A DNA stretch of 64,000 bases, taken from the NCBI GenBank assembly GCA_963575745.1, contig CAUYUJ010021069.1:1-64000 (forward strand), in the 5' to 3' direction. This stretch comes from Prorocentrum cordatum. Taxonomy: Eukaryota > Sar > Dinophyceae > Prorocentrales > Prorocentraceae. Position 1 is the stretch's first letter. Each line of letters opens with the position of its first letter. This document shows positions 11,216-21,704 of the stretch, one piece after another. The translations under genes and the position numbers were made by a program. The notes beneath the pieces were generated by a model that did no database searches, was not told the origin of the DNA, and saw only the letters and a program-made list of their open reading frames with translations.

Positions 11216-11590
11216 GTTGATGCGCGCGAGCTGCCGCGGTAATGTCAGGGCGCCAGCGGGCGACGACATTGAGGTTGCGGTTGCCATGCCGCTCCTCGGA
11301 ACCTCCGTCTGTAGTGACGGCGGGGCGGGGGGTGAACTCAAGTGGCTAGATGGCGCGGCGTTTTCGGAGTTTCATCGGTTCGAGACGGCGTGGGGGCGCG
11401 CGAGTATCTGTGGGTGACGGAGGCTCCATCTTTTCACTGCTATCATCATCATGCAGCTTGAATGTGGCAGAGAGGCGCCGACTCGATGGAGCGCAATGCC
11501 TGATGTTGAGAAGTGTCTGTGGAGTTAAGCGCCCAATGGTCTCGCCCGCATCCAACGCGTGTGTCCGCAGCTGGGCCCAGCATCAACCGT
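11216..11590 (+). pseudogene. LINE reverse transcriptase, post-palm (thumb) fragment
   Basis: The frame to 11417 gives VAVAMPLLGTSVCSDGG and AFSEFHRFETAWGRAS. The frame at 11350 gives SLNVAERRRLDGAQCLMLRS. The 'YLG..f' turn and the 'LD..Q..ml R.i.G' pattern are usual downstream of a LINE palm. A frame change occurs near 11400. Confidence 0.5.
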
Positions 11591-12265
11591 TCCCGAAGAT
11601 CTGGTTGAAATGCCGCCTAGTATTATGCGGACAATCAGTTCATGGTGAGTCTGGCGACCCGCTGCGGGATTCCACATTCCCCCGGCATTTCCGATCTCAT
11701 CGCGGACATCTTCGTCAGGGCGCCAGGGCGACCGCGCGCGGAGTGGGCGAATTCCTTCCGCGCGTGCAGCAGTTGCCCGGTGACCTTCGCAATGGAAATG
11801 CCCTTGTGCAAGACGGGCGTGCTTGGGGACTGTGCGTGCGTGCGCTCCCGTAATGCTTGCCGATGCCTCCCCCCGGGCGTTTGGCCCTCTCTCTCGAAGT
11901 TCGAGGTCCGAGGTTTTCGGGCGTGTTCGCGCGTTCCTGGAGGCTCGGCGGCTTCGGGGTGCCGCCCAGCAGCCGCGCCTCGCCGAGAGCGCTCTGGTCT
12001 GGGCGCCCGAAATGGGCGCGGGCAGACGGGGTGCGATGCCCAACAGCAATTCCTGTTCATTCTGGAAAGGACTCGCTGTCGGCGCCGCCGCGGCCTGTGT
12101 CCATTCGAGACAGGAGGCCGCCCGCCCAACAGCGGCCGCTGATGGTTTGGGACAACATTAGTCGTTGGGCATTGCACTCATTCTTTCCGTGTCCATGCCG
12201 GGCGTCCAAATCTGGGAGTGCTCGCGTCGCCCCGAGGGGCCGCCGGAGATCCGAGTTATGACCCG
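11591..12265 (+). other. Probable 3' part of the plus-strand LINE
   Basis: Ordinary-composition frames (for example 11642-12142) without stops, but with no recognised domain. No poly(A) tail or target-site duplication is visible, so the 3' end is not defined. Confidence 0.3.
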
Positions 12266-12269
12266 ACCC

Positions 12270-12420
12270 CCCTGCCTCCTCCCCCTCCCTCCTCCTCCTC
12301 CTCTTCTTCCTCCTCCTCCTCCTTCTTTGCCTCCTCCTCCTTTGGTCGGTCGGTCGGGCGGGCGGTCGGTCGGTCGGTCGCGCGGCCGGAGGTTCAAGCC
12401 GAAGTGGAGAGAACGACAGT
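12270..12420. repeat. TCC tract and GGTC tetranucleotide repeat
   Basis: (TCC)n at 12283-12340 is followed by (GGTC)n/(GGGC)n at 12343-12385. Confidence 0.85.
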
Positions 12421-12485
12421 AATAATATCATTGGCTGAAGATCAAGGCAGATGCAGCAGCAGGCCTGGGCTTGGAGCGTGCATGA

Positions 12486-13690
12486 TTGAACCGCGCCTTG
12501 GGCGCAGTTAGCCACATGGTGCAAGAGTGCCTGAGGTTGCTACCTTCGAAGTTGGCGTGCGCTGTGAGACAGGTCAGGGGCGTGGGAGGGGGCGCGGGCG
12601 AACGGGGCTTGGCCCCGGCCTGGTGCAGGCACCGGTGCAATCAACAACGAGTTGAAGCAATGGCTTCGGCACTTCTGAGTTGTTGCCTGATAGACCGTGG
12701 GCGTTCGCGGGAGGGGGCGAGTCGCCGCGTCGCGGCATTCGCGCAGATGCTTCTCCCTTGGCGCCAATTCTCGCCCGAGCAGCAATCCGTGGAAGGACAA
12801 AGGAATATCAGTAGTAATGACTCGGTCATTGCGTGCCCGATGCGAAGCAGCCATTGGGGGGCCCTGGTGTCAGAGAGGTTTCAGTCCACGGAGCAAGCCG
12901 AAATCGCATGGGGATCCCAGGGGGCATCGCCGACGCGGGCCCATCGGTTGCCTCATCTCGCCCCCCTCGCAGTTCCAAAGTCCAGTGCATCTTGTAGGCG
13001 AGCTTCACGAGACCAGAACCAGCGGAGAGAAGCGAGAGGCTCGCCAGGCAACAAGTGGGTCACATACGGGTTTGTGCCAAGACTACTTTGGGAACCATGA
13101 CGTAGAGGGGGCAATCTGGAACGTCCCGGAGCATGGTGGGGGCCAGAAGAGCGCATTATCTCGATGGATGAGCTTTGGCCGACGCCGCGCCCCACGTATT
13201 ATCCACCTTGGGTCCGCTGATCAGGATGAGAGGCAACGCGGTTGCGCCGTGGCCCCCCTGGCATGGCGTGTAGGTATTGGTTTCGCATGCATAGAGGTTG
13301 ACGCCAACGCCAATATCGGCGATGTGCCTCCATCGAGGGAAGAAGATCCCGATCTCGGTGATGGTGGTTATATTCTGGCTTCCACGGTGACCGACATATT
13401 ACCGTCAACCCCGAAATCTGGGATCATTTCCCCCCTGTGGAGGCACCCCTCTGTGTTGTTGGTGGTGTCGATTTCCAGGCCTCCACTGGTTCGTGGCAGG
13501 AAGACGAAGGCGCGGCAGCGCTATGGGTTTTACCACCCTGGCCCCAAAGCTGCACTGTCGGAGCAAATGTTTGGAAGCTCCTTGGCGAGCCACAAAGGAT
13601 CGCACTTCGGGGAGGAGCCGGCCACTTGGGCAGTCGGGTGCCCTCTCGCTTTGGGCAAGGTGTTCTAAAACTGCAAGAATCCAATTGATC
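12486..13690 (+). pseudogene. Unassigned coding-like remnant, possibly a LINE endonuclease
   Basis: A 323-codon plus frame (12697-13668) and overlapping frames contain ordinary protein text. The frame at 13437 reads APLCVVGGVDFQASTGSWQE, which could be a worn GDFN block of an EEP endonuclease. IGDVPPSREEDPDLGDGG lies just upstream in another frame. With no second motif I cannot assign it firmly. It could be a separate truncated LINE or chance. Confidence 0.25.
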
Positions 13691-13911
13691 CAGGCTTCGT
13701 AGAGGAACGAAAGGGCCGCGCGAAGTAGCCCGTTGCCCAGCTACTCCTGAGTTTCCCCCGCCAGAAACGCCCCAGCCCTCGCGCGTGATCAGGCGACCTC
13801 AACGGTCGTGGGAGTTTGGCAACTCCAGGGGCCGGTCTGCGTCTAGCCACCGACCATGTTTCGCATGGTGGCCCCGCAACCGCTCCCGCCAGCCTCTCTG
13901 ACCTGAGAAAT

Positions 13912-14535
13912 TCAAGCCAGAGGTGTGCATACTGGACTTGAGTGAGGTTCCCAACGCAGGGTGGTTGGCTGCATCCGTACTTGGAACATGCGGCCTCGTG
14001 CGAAACCTGACCTGGAGGGCCTCAAAATGGTTTTGGAATTTGTTAGCACGTCTGTGTTCCTAACTGGGTGTCGAACGAAAGTGGCAGGGCGAACGGGGAT
14101 TCTGGTCGGTATCCAAACTGCAGGCTGGGGAGGGGGAGGTGGGGCCGCCTGGGGGGCGAGTGCAGCTGCTTTATTTTCAGCTCTTGTAGGCTTGGGTAAT
14201 GGCCGTTTGCCGGACCTTGGCATTGCAGCCGGGGCTGAGCAGCGCGGGCATGGGACTTGCTTGCCTTCCGATGCGCGGCCGCCTCTGCCTTCGCGCCGTC
14301 GCGGGCCTGGATGAGCTCCTCCTCGCTAGGTCGGAGACTGGTGGCAGCCCGCGTTTGGCGGCAGGTCTGCGCGTTCGACAAGGCGGCAGACCTGGCGGCA
14401 GTCTTTCAGGCAAACTTGGTAGTGTGTGTCTCGGGCAAGTTCAGTCGGGGAGCTGCTTGCCTGGCGAGTTTTTCCAAAGGGGCCCCTGCTGCGGTCCCAA
14501 CGGGGTTCCCGAGAGGAGTTCCCTCAGAAATCTAG
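13912..14535 (-). pseudogene. Unrecognised minus-strand coding-like fragment
   Basis: The minus frame 14381-14043 contains PSEEELIQARDGAKAEAAAH and a further basic, helical stretch, then becomes Pro-rich. No family is recognised. It lies upstream of nothing obvious and may be part of a retroelement ORF1 or a chance open frame in GC-rich DNA. Confidence 0.2.
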
Positions 14536-14856
14536 TTGAGCCCTTCGCGCCACGTGGCCAGGTGCGCCTGATCTTGATCGTCAGGCTTGGCGCAGTGGAC
14601 AGCAGTGCTGACCTATGCGTGAAAGCCGCCGGGCTCGCTGCGAGCCGTGCGCGCCCCGGCCTCGCGGCCCCCCCCACCCCGGGGGGCCCGGGGTGGGGCC
14701 CGGGCCCCGGGTGAGCGGCCGGCCGGGCCAGATCCGCCTTGACGAGTCCACGCCGGCCCTGTTCATCAATCCAGAGAAGGTCGGCCAACGCGCGTGCCGT
14801 GGGAGGTGCCGAGCAGATGATTTTTTGGGGCAAGCGGGGCTGTCCTGTTGTAATTC
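14536..14856. other. No gene seen
   Basis: GC-rich, with a CCCCGGGG-rich patch at 14665-14715. Short frames only. Confidence 0.5.
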
Positions 14857-14917
14857 GGAGGGGGAAAAACACGCAGACGCAATGAATCGCTGATTCCCGA
14901 GAAAATATGGGAAAATT
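14857..14917 (+). mobile_element. Family B short element, left half (split copy)
   Basis: AAACACGCAGACGCAATGAA and ATCGCTGATTCCC, then GAGAAAATATGGGAAAATT, match the first half of the ~160-bp family B elements at 36.57, 38.85, 44.84 and 45.69 kb. The match stops abruptly where the 15.7-kb right half would join. Confidence 0.7.
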
Positions 14918-15696
14918 ACTCCAGTGCGACCCTGCCTAGGAGTTGGAGCCCCTAGGAAAGCAGCATTAGTAGTAACGGTGAACGCCGTCCTCCTCTTTCT
15001 CCTCATCGTCGTATTTGCCTTTGCTTTTGCTTGTTGTTGCTTTTGCTTGGTTTTGTTTTTGCTTTGCCTTCGCACACACACACACGCATGTTTTTGCATT
15101 CGCTCACCGGGTGGGCTCTCTGATCGTACTGTTGCACATTGCTTTTGCTTTGCCTTTTCTTTTGCTTTTGCTTTGCTTTGCTTTGCGTTGCTTGTGCTTT
15201 GCTTTGCTGTTGCTGTTGTTGATTTGCCTTTGCTTCGCTACTATGCTATGCTAAGCTATGCTATGCTATGCTGCGCTATGTTATGCCATGCTGTGCTGTG
15301 CTGCGCTATGCTGCGCTATGGTATGCTAGGCTATGGTATGCTATGCTATGCTGCGCTATGCTATGCTGTGATATGATGCGCTATGCTATGCTGTGCTATG
15401 CTATGCTATGTTATGCTGCGCTGTGCTATGCTATGATGGGCTATGTCATGATATGCTAAAGCTAAGCTAAGCTAAGCTAAGCTAAGCTATAGCTCCGCGA
15501 AGCTAAGATGAAGCTAAACTAAGCTAAGGTAAGCTAAGCTAAGCTAAGCTAAGATAAGATATGCAAAGCTAAGGTAAGGGGGCGCAACTGGGGGAAGCGC
15601 GGGGCGGGGGCCGGGGGAACCGCCGTGGGCGTGGTCCACTGCCCGGCTCCTTTACGATACAGAGTAAGAACCCTTCTAGGCAGAGCCTAGGTAGGG
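14918..15696. mobile_element. ~780-bp insertion with CCTAGG-rich inverted ends, splitting a family B element
   Basis: The left end (about 14930) reads CCCTGCCTAGG. The right end, in reverse complement, reads CCCTACCTAGG. A second CCTAGG/CCTAG word lies about 15 bp inside each end. The interior is simple sequence (TTTGC runs, CTATG and AAGCT arrays). No coding capacity is seen. No clear target-site duplication can be assigned. Confidence 0.5.
15140..15580. repeat. TTTGC, CTATG and AAGCT pentanucleotide arrays
   Basis: TTTGC-rich sequence (15140-15235) passes into (CTATG)n with CTGTG/CTGCG variants (15239-15455), then (AAGCT)n (15460-15560). A related pentamer phase persists throughout, suggesting one array evolving by point change. 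Confidence 0.9.
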
Positions 15697-15800
15697 AATA
15701 TGGGAAGTGGGGGGGAAGGCTCAGAAACGAGAAAGTCTGGGAGAATATTGGGAATCCTGTTAATTGTGTTTATATGTTTGTGTTTCCCAGGGCCCCTTCA
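15697..15800 (+). mobile_element. Family B short element, right half (split copy)
   Basis: AATATGGGAAGTGGGGGGGA, then GAATCCTG..ATTGTG and TTTGTGTTTCCCAGGGCCCC, match the second half of family B. It continues exactly where the half at 14857-14917 stops. Confidence 0.7.
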
Positions 15801-15945
15801 TGCGAGAACGACGTCCGGTGGTAGTCTCTGCGCATTGAGGAGCGCTCGTGAGCTGGAAACGTGAGTCTCGACAGTGTTGGTGGTGGGTGTGGCGAGAGCC
15901 GCGCGGTGCATCGGCCTGGCGGGCAGTCGTGGCGCGTCGTGTCCT

Positions 15946-16560
15946 TCAAAATGTACGTGGCGGCGCTGTAGTGAAGCGCTGCCGCTCCTGGCGCTTCAGA
16001 GAGAATTGTTCAATTTTTGAGTGCTCAGGCCTTCCCAGGAGAAGCCGTGGCCCGCGCGGGCCTCGAGGCGCCTCGGGCGTTGGGGGCCCTGCTGGCCACC
16101 GCGGGCCCGCGGGGGCCGTCCGCGGCAGGCGCGGCCCCCGGGGGCCTCCTGCACCGTGGCCGCGGGACAGCTGAAACCAAACTGCGGGGCAGATCTCCAA
16201 CAGAGCTCTCCGCGGAAAGCCGCGGGGACTTGCGCGGGGCCCAGGGCCCCTGGAAGAAGGCAAGAGCTTGGTCTCGATGGCGTTCGGTCGGCAGCCCGCC
16301 CGGCGCGCGGTGCAGGAGACAGCGTCGAAGATCCTGGGCGCTCGAGCAGGCGCGAGATCAGCGCGGGGGACCGCGGCAGAGACCGTGAGGTCGTCAACGA
16401 ACGAGAAGGCTGGTTTAGCTTTTGGCCAGTCCGATGCAGTTGACGCGCGTGCCTCTGGTTGGTCAAAACACTCCTGTGCATCGAATTCTGCGTCGTGCAA
16501 TTCCGACTTGATATCGAGTTGCGCCCAGGCATGCACCGTGCCCAGCGTAGCAGTGGCCAA
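15946..16560 (-). pseudogene. Minus-strand LINE reverse transcriptase, catalytic (FVDD) fragment
   Basis: The minus frame contains DWPKAKPAFSFVDDLTVSAA, with FVDD encoded near 16401-16390. This is the reverse transcriptase active-site block. CRPNAIETKLLPSSRGPGP follows, matching the 'N..KTk.l' element that comes after the palm. The frame continues into Gly/Pro-rich text with no further motif. It belongs with the fragments at 16666-17854 but in a different frame, so the polymerase is broken. Confidence 0.65.
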
Positions 16561-16665
16561 GATGGCGCCGGGACGGCTGCGAAGTCCCGAAAGGATGAGA
16601 TCTCCTGCCCCGCAGACTTTCCAGGCGGTGCCACGCTGGGTTTCCCGAGTGGTGGCCGCCAGGTG

Positions 16666-16905
16666 TTATGCGGGAAGATGTTTCTCCAGCGGCGGCTTGT
16701 GTTGATCTGAGCCGGCTGCCAACTGGCGGATGGTGCTGCGGGAAGCCTGCGCAAGGTCTAGGCAGATAATGCTAGAGAACATCTTGTTACCGATCATAGC
16801 CATTGTGCAAGGCGCCAGACCTAGCGCCGCCATGTCTGTGGTTCTATCGCGTGTGCCACCGCGCTGTTCAGAAATCGTAGCAGCGGCAAAGTTTTTAACT
16901 TTCAC
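16666..16905 (-). pseudogene. Minus-strand LINE reverse transcriptase, middle fragment
   Basis: The minus frame reads ISEQRGGTRDRTTDMAALGL and later FSSIICLDLAQASRSTI. These fit the 'Q.G...gr.t.d' block and the first catalytic Asp block (..LDl..AFDs..). The usual Phe-Asp of AFD is changed to Ser-Arg. It sits between the N-terminal and FVDD fragments in correct order, in a third frame. Confidence 0.6.
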
Positions 16906-17854
16906 TAGTTAGTGATGTGATGTGCTTGTGGTGAAGCTTGCTGATCGTGCTGGTGAGCAACATGTTTCTCTGAGACTTAGCCGCGGAGGGGCTGCCAGAA
17001 CCCTTGAAGAACAGACGAACTTCACCGAGTTTGAAGGGGGGTGGTTCCCTCGCGAGAAAGGAACACCTGGCTAGCAGAGGGCGCGGTGGATTAGCCAGGT
17101 CCCGAGGGGCGAGGCCGGCGAGGCCGCTGGGGGAACCGTCCAGATCAGGGGCGCGGCCTCTTTCGAGTCCTCGTGCCAGGGCTTCCAGGTCCCGGGGCGT
17201 AGGTGGCAAATGCAAGTCCATGGCCTGAATGGCCTGGCAAAGATTGGACATGCTGTTCGCGTCATCAGTAGCCCTATCTGCGCTAGTATGTGTGCCCAGC
17301 TCAACATTGCTAAAATGTTTCTGCATGAATGCGGAGACCTCATCCGCCATTTGTAACACCTTCGGCTGCCTTCCTGATGCTGATGCCGTCGCCGTCGACG
17401 CGTGCGCTGTGCTGGCGTCGGTCGCAGGAGTCGTCGTGGCGTGCTTCTCTGGCGCGCCCTCGTCGCTCATGTAGGGGGTGACATCAGAACGTTTAAATGG
17501 ACATGAGTTCTTGCCACCGTGTCTGGGCAGGAACTTGATGTCCCTCCACTTGTCGGTCGGCATTTTGGCGTCGACCGCTTCGCGTACCTGGGTGGCCGTG
17601 CTCTCAAGGAGGGATGCGTGGTCCTGTTCAGGTAAGCGCGTCAAAGTGCCGGCACTGACTGTGAGAACATGCATCATTCTACAGACAAATAGCTCTGGCT
17701 GAATGACGTGTTCTCGAAAGAGAGGGGCCGCTCCTGTGAGCATCTCCAAGAGTAATGCCATAGTTGAGTCCTGGAAAGGCCAGCCCGTGCGGGCCAAGTC
17801 CCCCCTAAGCGCCCGCCTGGCAAAGTTCTGCGCAGGAGCGACAGGAGAACGCAA
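16895..17854 (-). pseudogene. Minus-strand LINE reverse transcriptase, N-terminal fragment
   Basis: A 319-codon minus frame. The last third reads ALARGLERGRAPDLDGSPSG, then FKLGEVRLFFKGSGSPSAAK and SQRNMLLTSTISKLHHKHI. This is the usual entry to a LINE polymerase (GkApG.DGip, K.ga...y..i.l.s...K). The upstream two thirds hold a Cys-poor linker and an Ala/Thr-rich segment. The frame ends near 16895, where the domain jumps frame. Confidence 0.65.
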
Positions 17855-19160
17855 CCCAGTAGGGCCGATGGGCAGAACCCGCGCAATTTTTGTGAGGCTC
17901 TCTCGACCTTGCGCCTCCGCGTCAGCGTGGCCGCAGAGGCTTGAGATGCATCGGGTTTCTTGGGAGTGGCCTTAGCGCTCGCTTGAAAGGCGTGGCATGA
18001 ATGTCGACGACTGCGTCGGTGAGATCTCAACCGTCTTTGTGAATGTTGAGCTCCCAGGGCCTGTGCGCCACAATCTCGGGGGCCTGTTGGAAGCCCGCTA
18101 CAGCATCGTGGCCATTCGTCCTGTGCCTGTCCAGGGCAGGGGTGCGCGGGCATGGGGATCCGCGGTGGTCGGCAGATCAGGCAGAGGAAGCGAGCGTGAG
18201 AAGGTGGTCGCCGGCGCGAAGTCCATTTGCAAATCTTGTGCGCGCCTCGCAGCTCTGGGCACATACGCGGTACATCGGCTTCACAGTAATGTCATCAATC
18301 CAGTGCTTGTGCCCAAGTGGGTATTGGGAAGCCTGATGCTGATTCTGATGGCACTCTCACAGAACATCTCGCCTTGTGGGCTCTGCTCCTGGCGAGGCGT
18401 GGCCCTGCCGACAGAATCTGAGAGGGCGGGTCCAATCCGAGCACTGTCGCCAGCCAAGAGCACTTCGGGGGGCAACTTAGCAGTTTTGATCTTCCTCACG
18501 TATTGTTCCCATTCTCAAATTATTCCCAGAAGCTCCTCGCTTTTGCAGCCGTAACCTTGGAATAGCTTTAAATTGGGGGACGTGAGCCACAGCCGCCTCG
18601 GCAGACAGTGCAGGGGCTTCAATGCGAGCGAACAATGTTCTAGCAGATCTGTGCAACATTCGAACATGCCCCGTGTCGGGTGGAAACCCAGGGCCCCCTT
18701 CCTAGTTGAGCACGGCTTTGTGTTCGCCCAGGGGTCGACGCCGAGCCCCTCTGGTGTGGCACTATGAGAAACAATGAACAAAACCATCCGAGACCCTGGA
18801 GCCGTCGGGGGTTCTGGCCTCGTTGGCCCCAACCAAGTACATGCCCAGCTGAGCGATCAGAGGACGGATGGACTTGGTGCGAGCGCGGCGTAGTTTTCCA
18901 GCTTGTGCCCGCTTGGCAGCAGGAGCTGTCAAGCTGGCATTGTGCAAGCAGGCGCACATCTTGACTTTGACAGGTTTCTGGGGTCCAGGTGGTGCCTGCA
19001 GGTGCGGGGGCGTGCCTCGGTGATCTTCCGCCGCCCCGTAGGAGGGCGGTAGCGCGGGCGAGCTTTGGAGGATCTTGGGGGGGGGGGGGGGGGGGGGGGG
19101 GCCTCGCCCCAGAAGTGGCATCAATCAGGCAGGCCCCCTCGAGTGGAAGGTGGTATTGGG
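17855..19160 (-). other. Linker of the minus-strand LINE between RNase H and reverse transcriptase
   Basis: Minus frames carry ordinary protein text in shifting phases (for example KTAKLPPEVLLAGDSARIGP near 18490, and the frames at 17674-18264 and 18640-19515). No domain is recognised. Orientation and spacing fit one long, heavily frameshifted ORF. Confidence 0.4.
19077..19101 (+). repeat. Poly(G) homopolymer, about 25 G
   Basis: One uninterrupted G run lies inside the decayed minus-strand LINE. It encodes the poly-Pro of the shadow frame there. The exact length is prone to sequencing error. Confidence 0.85.
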
Positions 19161-19982
19161 TCAACTCGAGCATGGCAGAGGGGAGAACAGTGGGGGCCAC
19201 GAAGCCATCGCGAATCCCACCAGCCAGCCTGCCAACCAGGGTGTTCCAGGGATGCCCATCAGGCCCTTGACATGCAGGGCCAGGGTCTTGCGGCGATGCC
19301 CAAGACATGCCCAATGCGAACAGGCAAGCCGACCACTGATCCTCTCTCGGCGGAGTGGCAAAGCCGCCGAGAGCTCTAACAACTTTCAGTGGATCCTTTT
19401 CAACCTGAGCCTCAGTCGTGGAATGGTCGTGCAACAATATATGGCCGCCCATTATACTCCCGCAAACTCGCTCTCCGTGCTGATGGTGGGCCCTGATCGT
19501 TGGTCGGTCCTGCAAGAATGGTTAAGGCCACTTGCCCAGCTCACTTGGTCTGAGAAGCCCTGGGAATCCTGGGCCATGACGGCCATTGCCCGCAATGCTC
19601 GCTCGTCTAGCTGGGATTTGTCAGACCCATCTGTGTAGATATGGGCCCTATTCCAGGTGCTAACTTTGGTGGGTGCCAGGGACAGGGCTAGGCCGACAGC
19701 GGGGGGGGGCGTCTCCTCGGGAATGTTCGGGCGGAGCGTTGGGGCCCCCGGGTCGGAGACATCGATGCCATTGTTAGGGGCAGAGGGCGTTGTCAAGGGG
19801 GGAGCAGCTGTCGTACTATTGGTCGCCAGGTCCACGGAATCCAGGGTCCCTGTCGGTGCTGGCGCTTCTGTCGCGCAGTCGCCGAGCCGATTCCACAGCG
19901 GTTCGCGATGCAAAAGATTGATGGGAGTGGGCGAGGACAGAGGAATGCTGATCAGGCAAACTGCGGAGAGTGTTGGAATCAA
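19161..19982 (-). pseudogene. RNase H-like domain of the minus-strand LINE
   Basis: The minus frame 19982-19452 has a Pro/Thr-rich lead, then WNRAHIYTDGSDKSQLDERA (near 19640). YTDGS is the first catalytic Asp block of RNase HI. After a frame change, CQGPDGHPWNTLVGRLAGG (near 19250) matches the C-terminal 'HvkgH.G.pwNe.AD.lA' block, with the His and Asp worn. The role would be removal of RNA from the RNA-DNA hybrid. Here it lies upstream of the reverse transcriptase, unlike I-clade LINEs where it follows. Confidence 0.6.
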
Positions 19983-20831
19983 TCCAGCTTTGACAGCTGG
20001 CTCAGACTGACCTAGCCAGGCGTGCGAAGGAAAGGAAGTGCACGCCCTTGAGTTAAGTAAGCCCTGACCACTGTTTGATCAAATAAAATGCCCGGGCCCT
20101 CCGACAAATCCATCGGCAAAGCGAAGGCTCTTGGTGGAATCCAGCATGGCCCCATGGATATTAGAAGTGGGGCCCAGGCTAAAGCGTATGAGATGGAGCG
20201 AGTAGACGCCGAACGTTTGAGAGTCTCAGCAGCCGAGCTCGATGTGTGAATGCCTGGCGCCTGGTGTCTTAGCAATCTGCTCTCAAGCATTCCTTATCTG
20301 GTCTGGAAGGCACCTCTGATCATAGCAACGCTGACCACTTAGCCCGAGGAGCTCTGAGGGGGGACTTTGGTCCTGGCACCGCGCAAATGAGTGCCCAGGA
20401 CCCTGTGCACAGTTGCACCTCCTAGTCCGTGGGATCTATGATCAAAATGTCAAGACATTGAAGCGATTGATCTTGATGCTCGGCTTAAGGTGGTTGAAAT
20501 TCGCTTTCGCTTTGCACGGGCAAGAGTCAACAGAAGCTGGAGTGCCGCGGCAGCTCGAGTGATATGGTTCCAAGCAACACGGCGGAACGATGATGCTAGG
20601 GCGAAATCCTTGTTTGCATAATTTCTCTGTATGATGAATGGTGCCTGTTGGGGCTGAGAATTATCTGTAATCTGACGCTGGTTCGCCGCTTCTCTTTCTA
20701 CCGTAGAGAAACCAAAGCATTCGCAACCCGAACTGTAATGAGCGAGTCCCGCCGAAGGACAAGGGGAGCTCTTAATACAGGACCTCGTGGGCCTCACCAG
20801 GGGAGCTGGGGGAGTAACGTGGGGAATCCCC
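19983..20831. other. No firm gene; short plus-strand coding-like patches
   Basis: A plus frame at about 20088-20249 reads MPGPSDKSIGKAKALGGIQH, then a charged helical tail to a stop. Another at about 20440-20620 reads DARLKVVEIRFRFARARVNR. Neither is recognised, and they oppose the flanking minus-strand ORFs. Confidence 0.25.
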
Positions 20832-21704
20832 TCAGGTTGAAAAAAACATCTGCCGAATTCCTGCCCCAGCTGATAGTTCTGCCTTTGTCAGCACTTGCTG
20901 GCGATGAAGTCCCCCTCGGGCCACCCTGGGCTCCTTGCGAGGAGGGCTCTTGGTTTCGAGGCCCACCTCGCTCTCCTTCTGGACAGATCCGTTGTTCTCG
21001 GCCTCCCTCTGGGACGTTGGCGCCAGAATGACTTCTGTTATGGAGAAGGCTGGTGCCTGTAGGTCGGGATCCTCCTTCATGTTGGACACTGGCTCAGTGG
21101 CTGCCGACAGTTTTGGATCCATCATAGGGGTGACCTCTTCCTGTTCAATGTTCTCTTGAATCTTCAATTGTTCGAATGGGTCCAACATTCTGATCGAGCT
21201 TGCTGCCGTGGATGGAGTACGACCCTTCATGCCAGGGCCAGACACGATTGGTGTGTGTGTGCCGCCGGTGTCGTCGCAGCTGGTGTCTTGGGTGACAGTG
21301 CCGGATGTCCTCTTATCGGCGTGTCCTGCGCTGGCGGAAACGTCGATGGCGTTCAATTTTGGTGGGCCGTCATAAAATACATGGGGTGCTGGGCTCAATC
21401 CGGGGACAAGCACATTGATGGTTGCGTCAGCTGATGTTGATGAGTGTAGGAGGGTCGTCGCCACTGATGTGGCAGTCCCCCCGACATGAAACCCCGCCTT
21501 GTATAGTTCTTCTAATCGTAGCTGCTGCTGCTGCTTCTGAACCTCCATCATCGCATACATCATAGAGGTAATCTCATTCATGCCAGGACCCACGGATCGC
21601 GTGAAAGGAGGCCCTGGTGGCATTTGTTGATTGTTGCCTGGTCCCATGTACAGTGTCGGAACGGGCACAGCACCTTCTTGTTGCGGTGTTGCTGGCGGTG
21701 GCAC
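20832..21704 (-). CDS. Unrecognised 290-codon ORF, hydrophilic
   Basis: Contains a Pro/Gly-rich N-terminus, a Met/Gln-rich helical stretch (EITSMMYAMMEVQKQQQQLR), a Ser/Thr/Asp-rich middle and an acidic-then-basic C-terminus. No signal peptide or membrane segment is seen. Composition is not low-complexity and the codons are less GC-biased than in flanking DNA. It overlaps the ORF at 21578-22027 in another frame; the protein text suggests one frameshift joins them. It could be the ORF1 of the minus-strand LINE or part of a different inserted element. The start is uncertain. Confidence 0.35.
   Translation of the reverse strand: MPPPATPQQEGAVPVPTLYMGPGNNQQMPPGPPFTRSVGPGMNEITSMMYAMMEVQKQQQQLRLEELYKAGFHVGGTATSVATTLLHSSTSADATINVLVPGLSPAPHVFYDGPPKLNAIDVSASAGHADKRTSGTVTQDTSCDDTGGTHTPIVSGPGMKGRTPSTAASSIRMLDPFEQLKIQENIEQEEVTPMMDPKLSAATEPVSNMKEDPDLQAPAFSITEVILAPTSQREAENNGSVQKESEVGLETKSPPRKEPRVARGGLHRQQVLTKAELSAGAGIRQMFFST

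Noticed and set aside
12343-12385. Telomere-like GGTC repeat
   Set aside because: It is not a TTTAGGG-type repeat and is too short.
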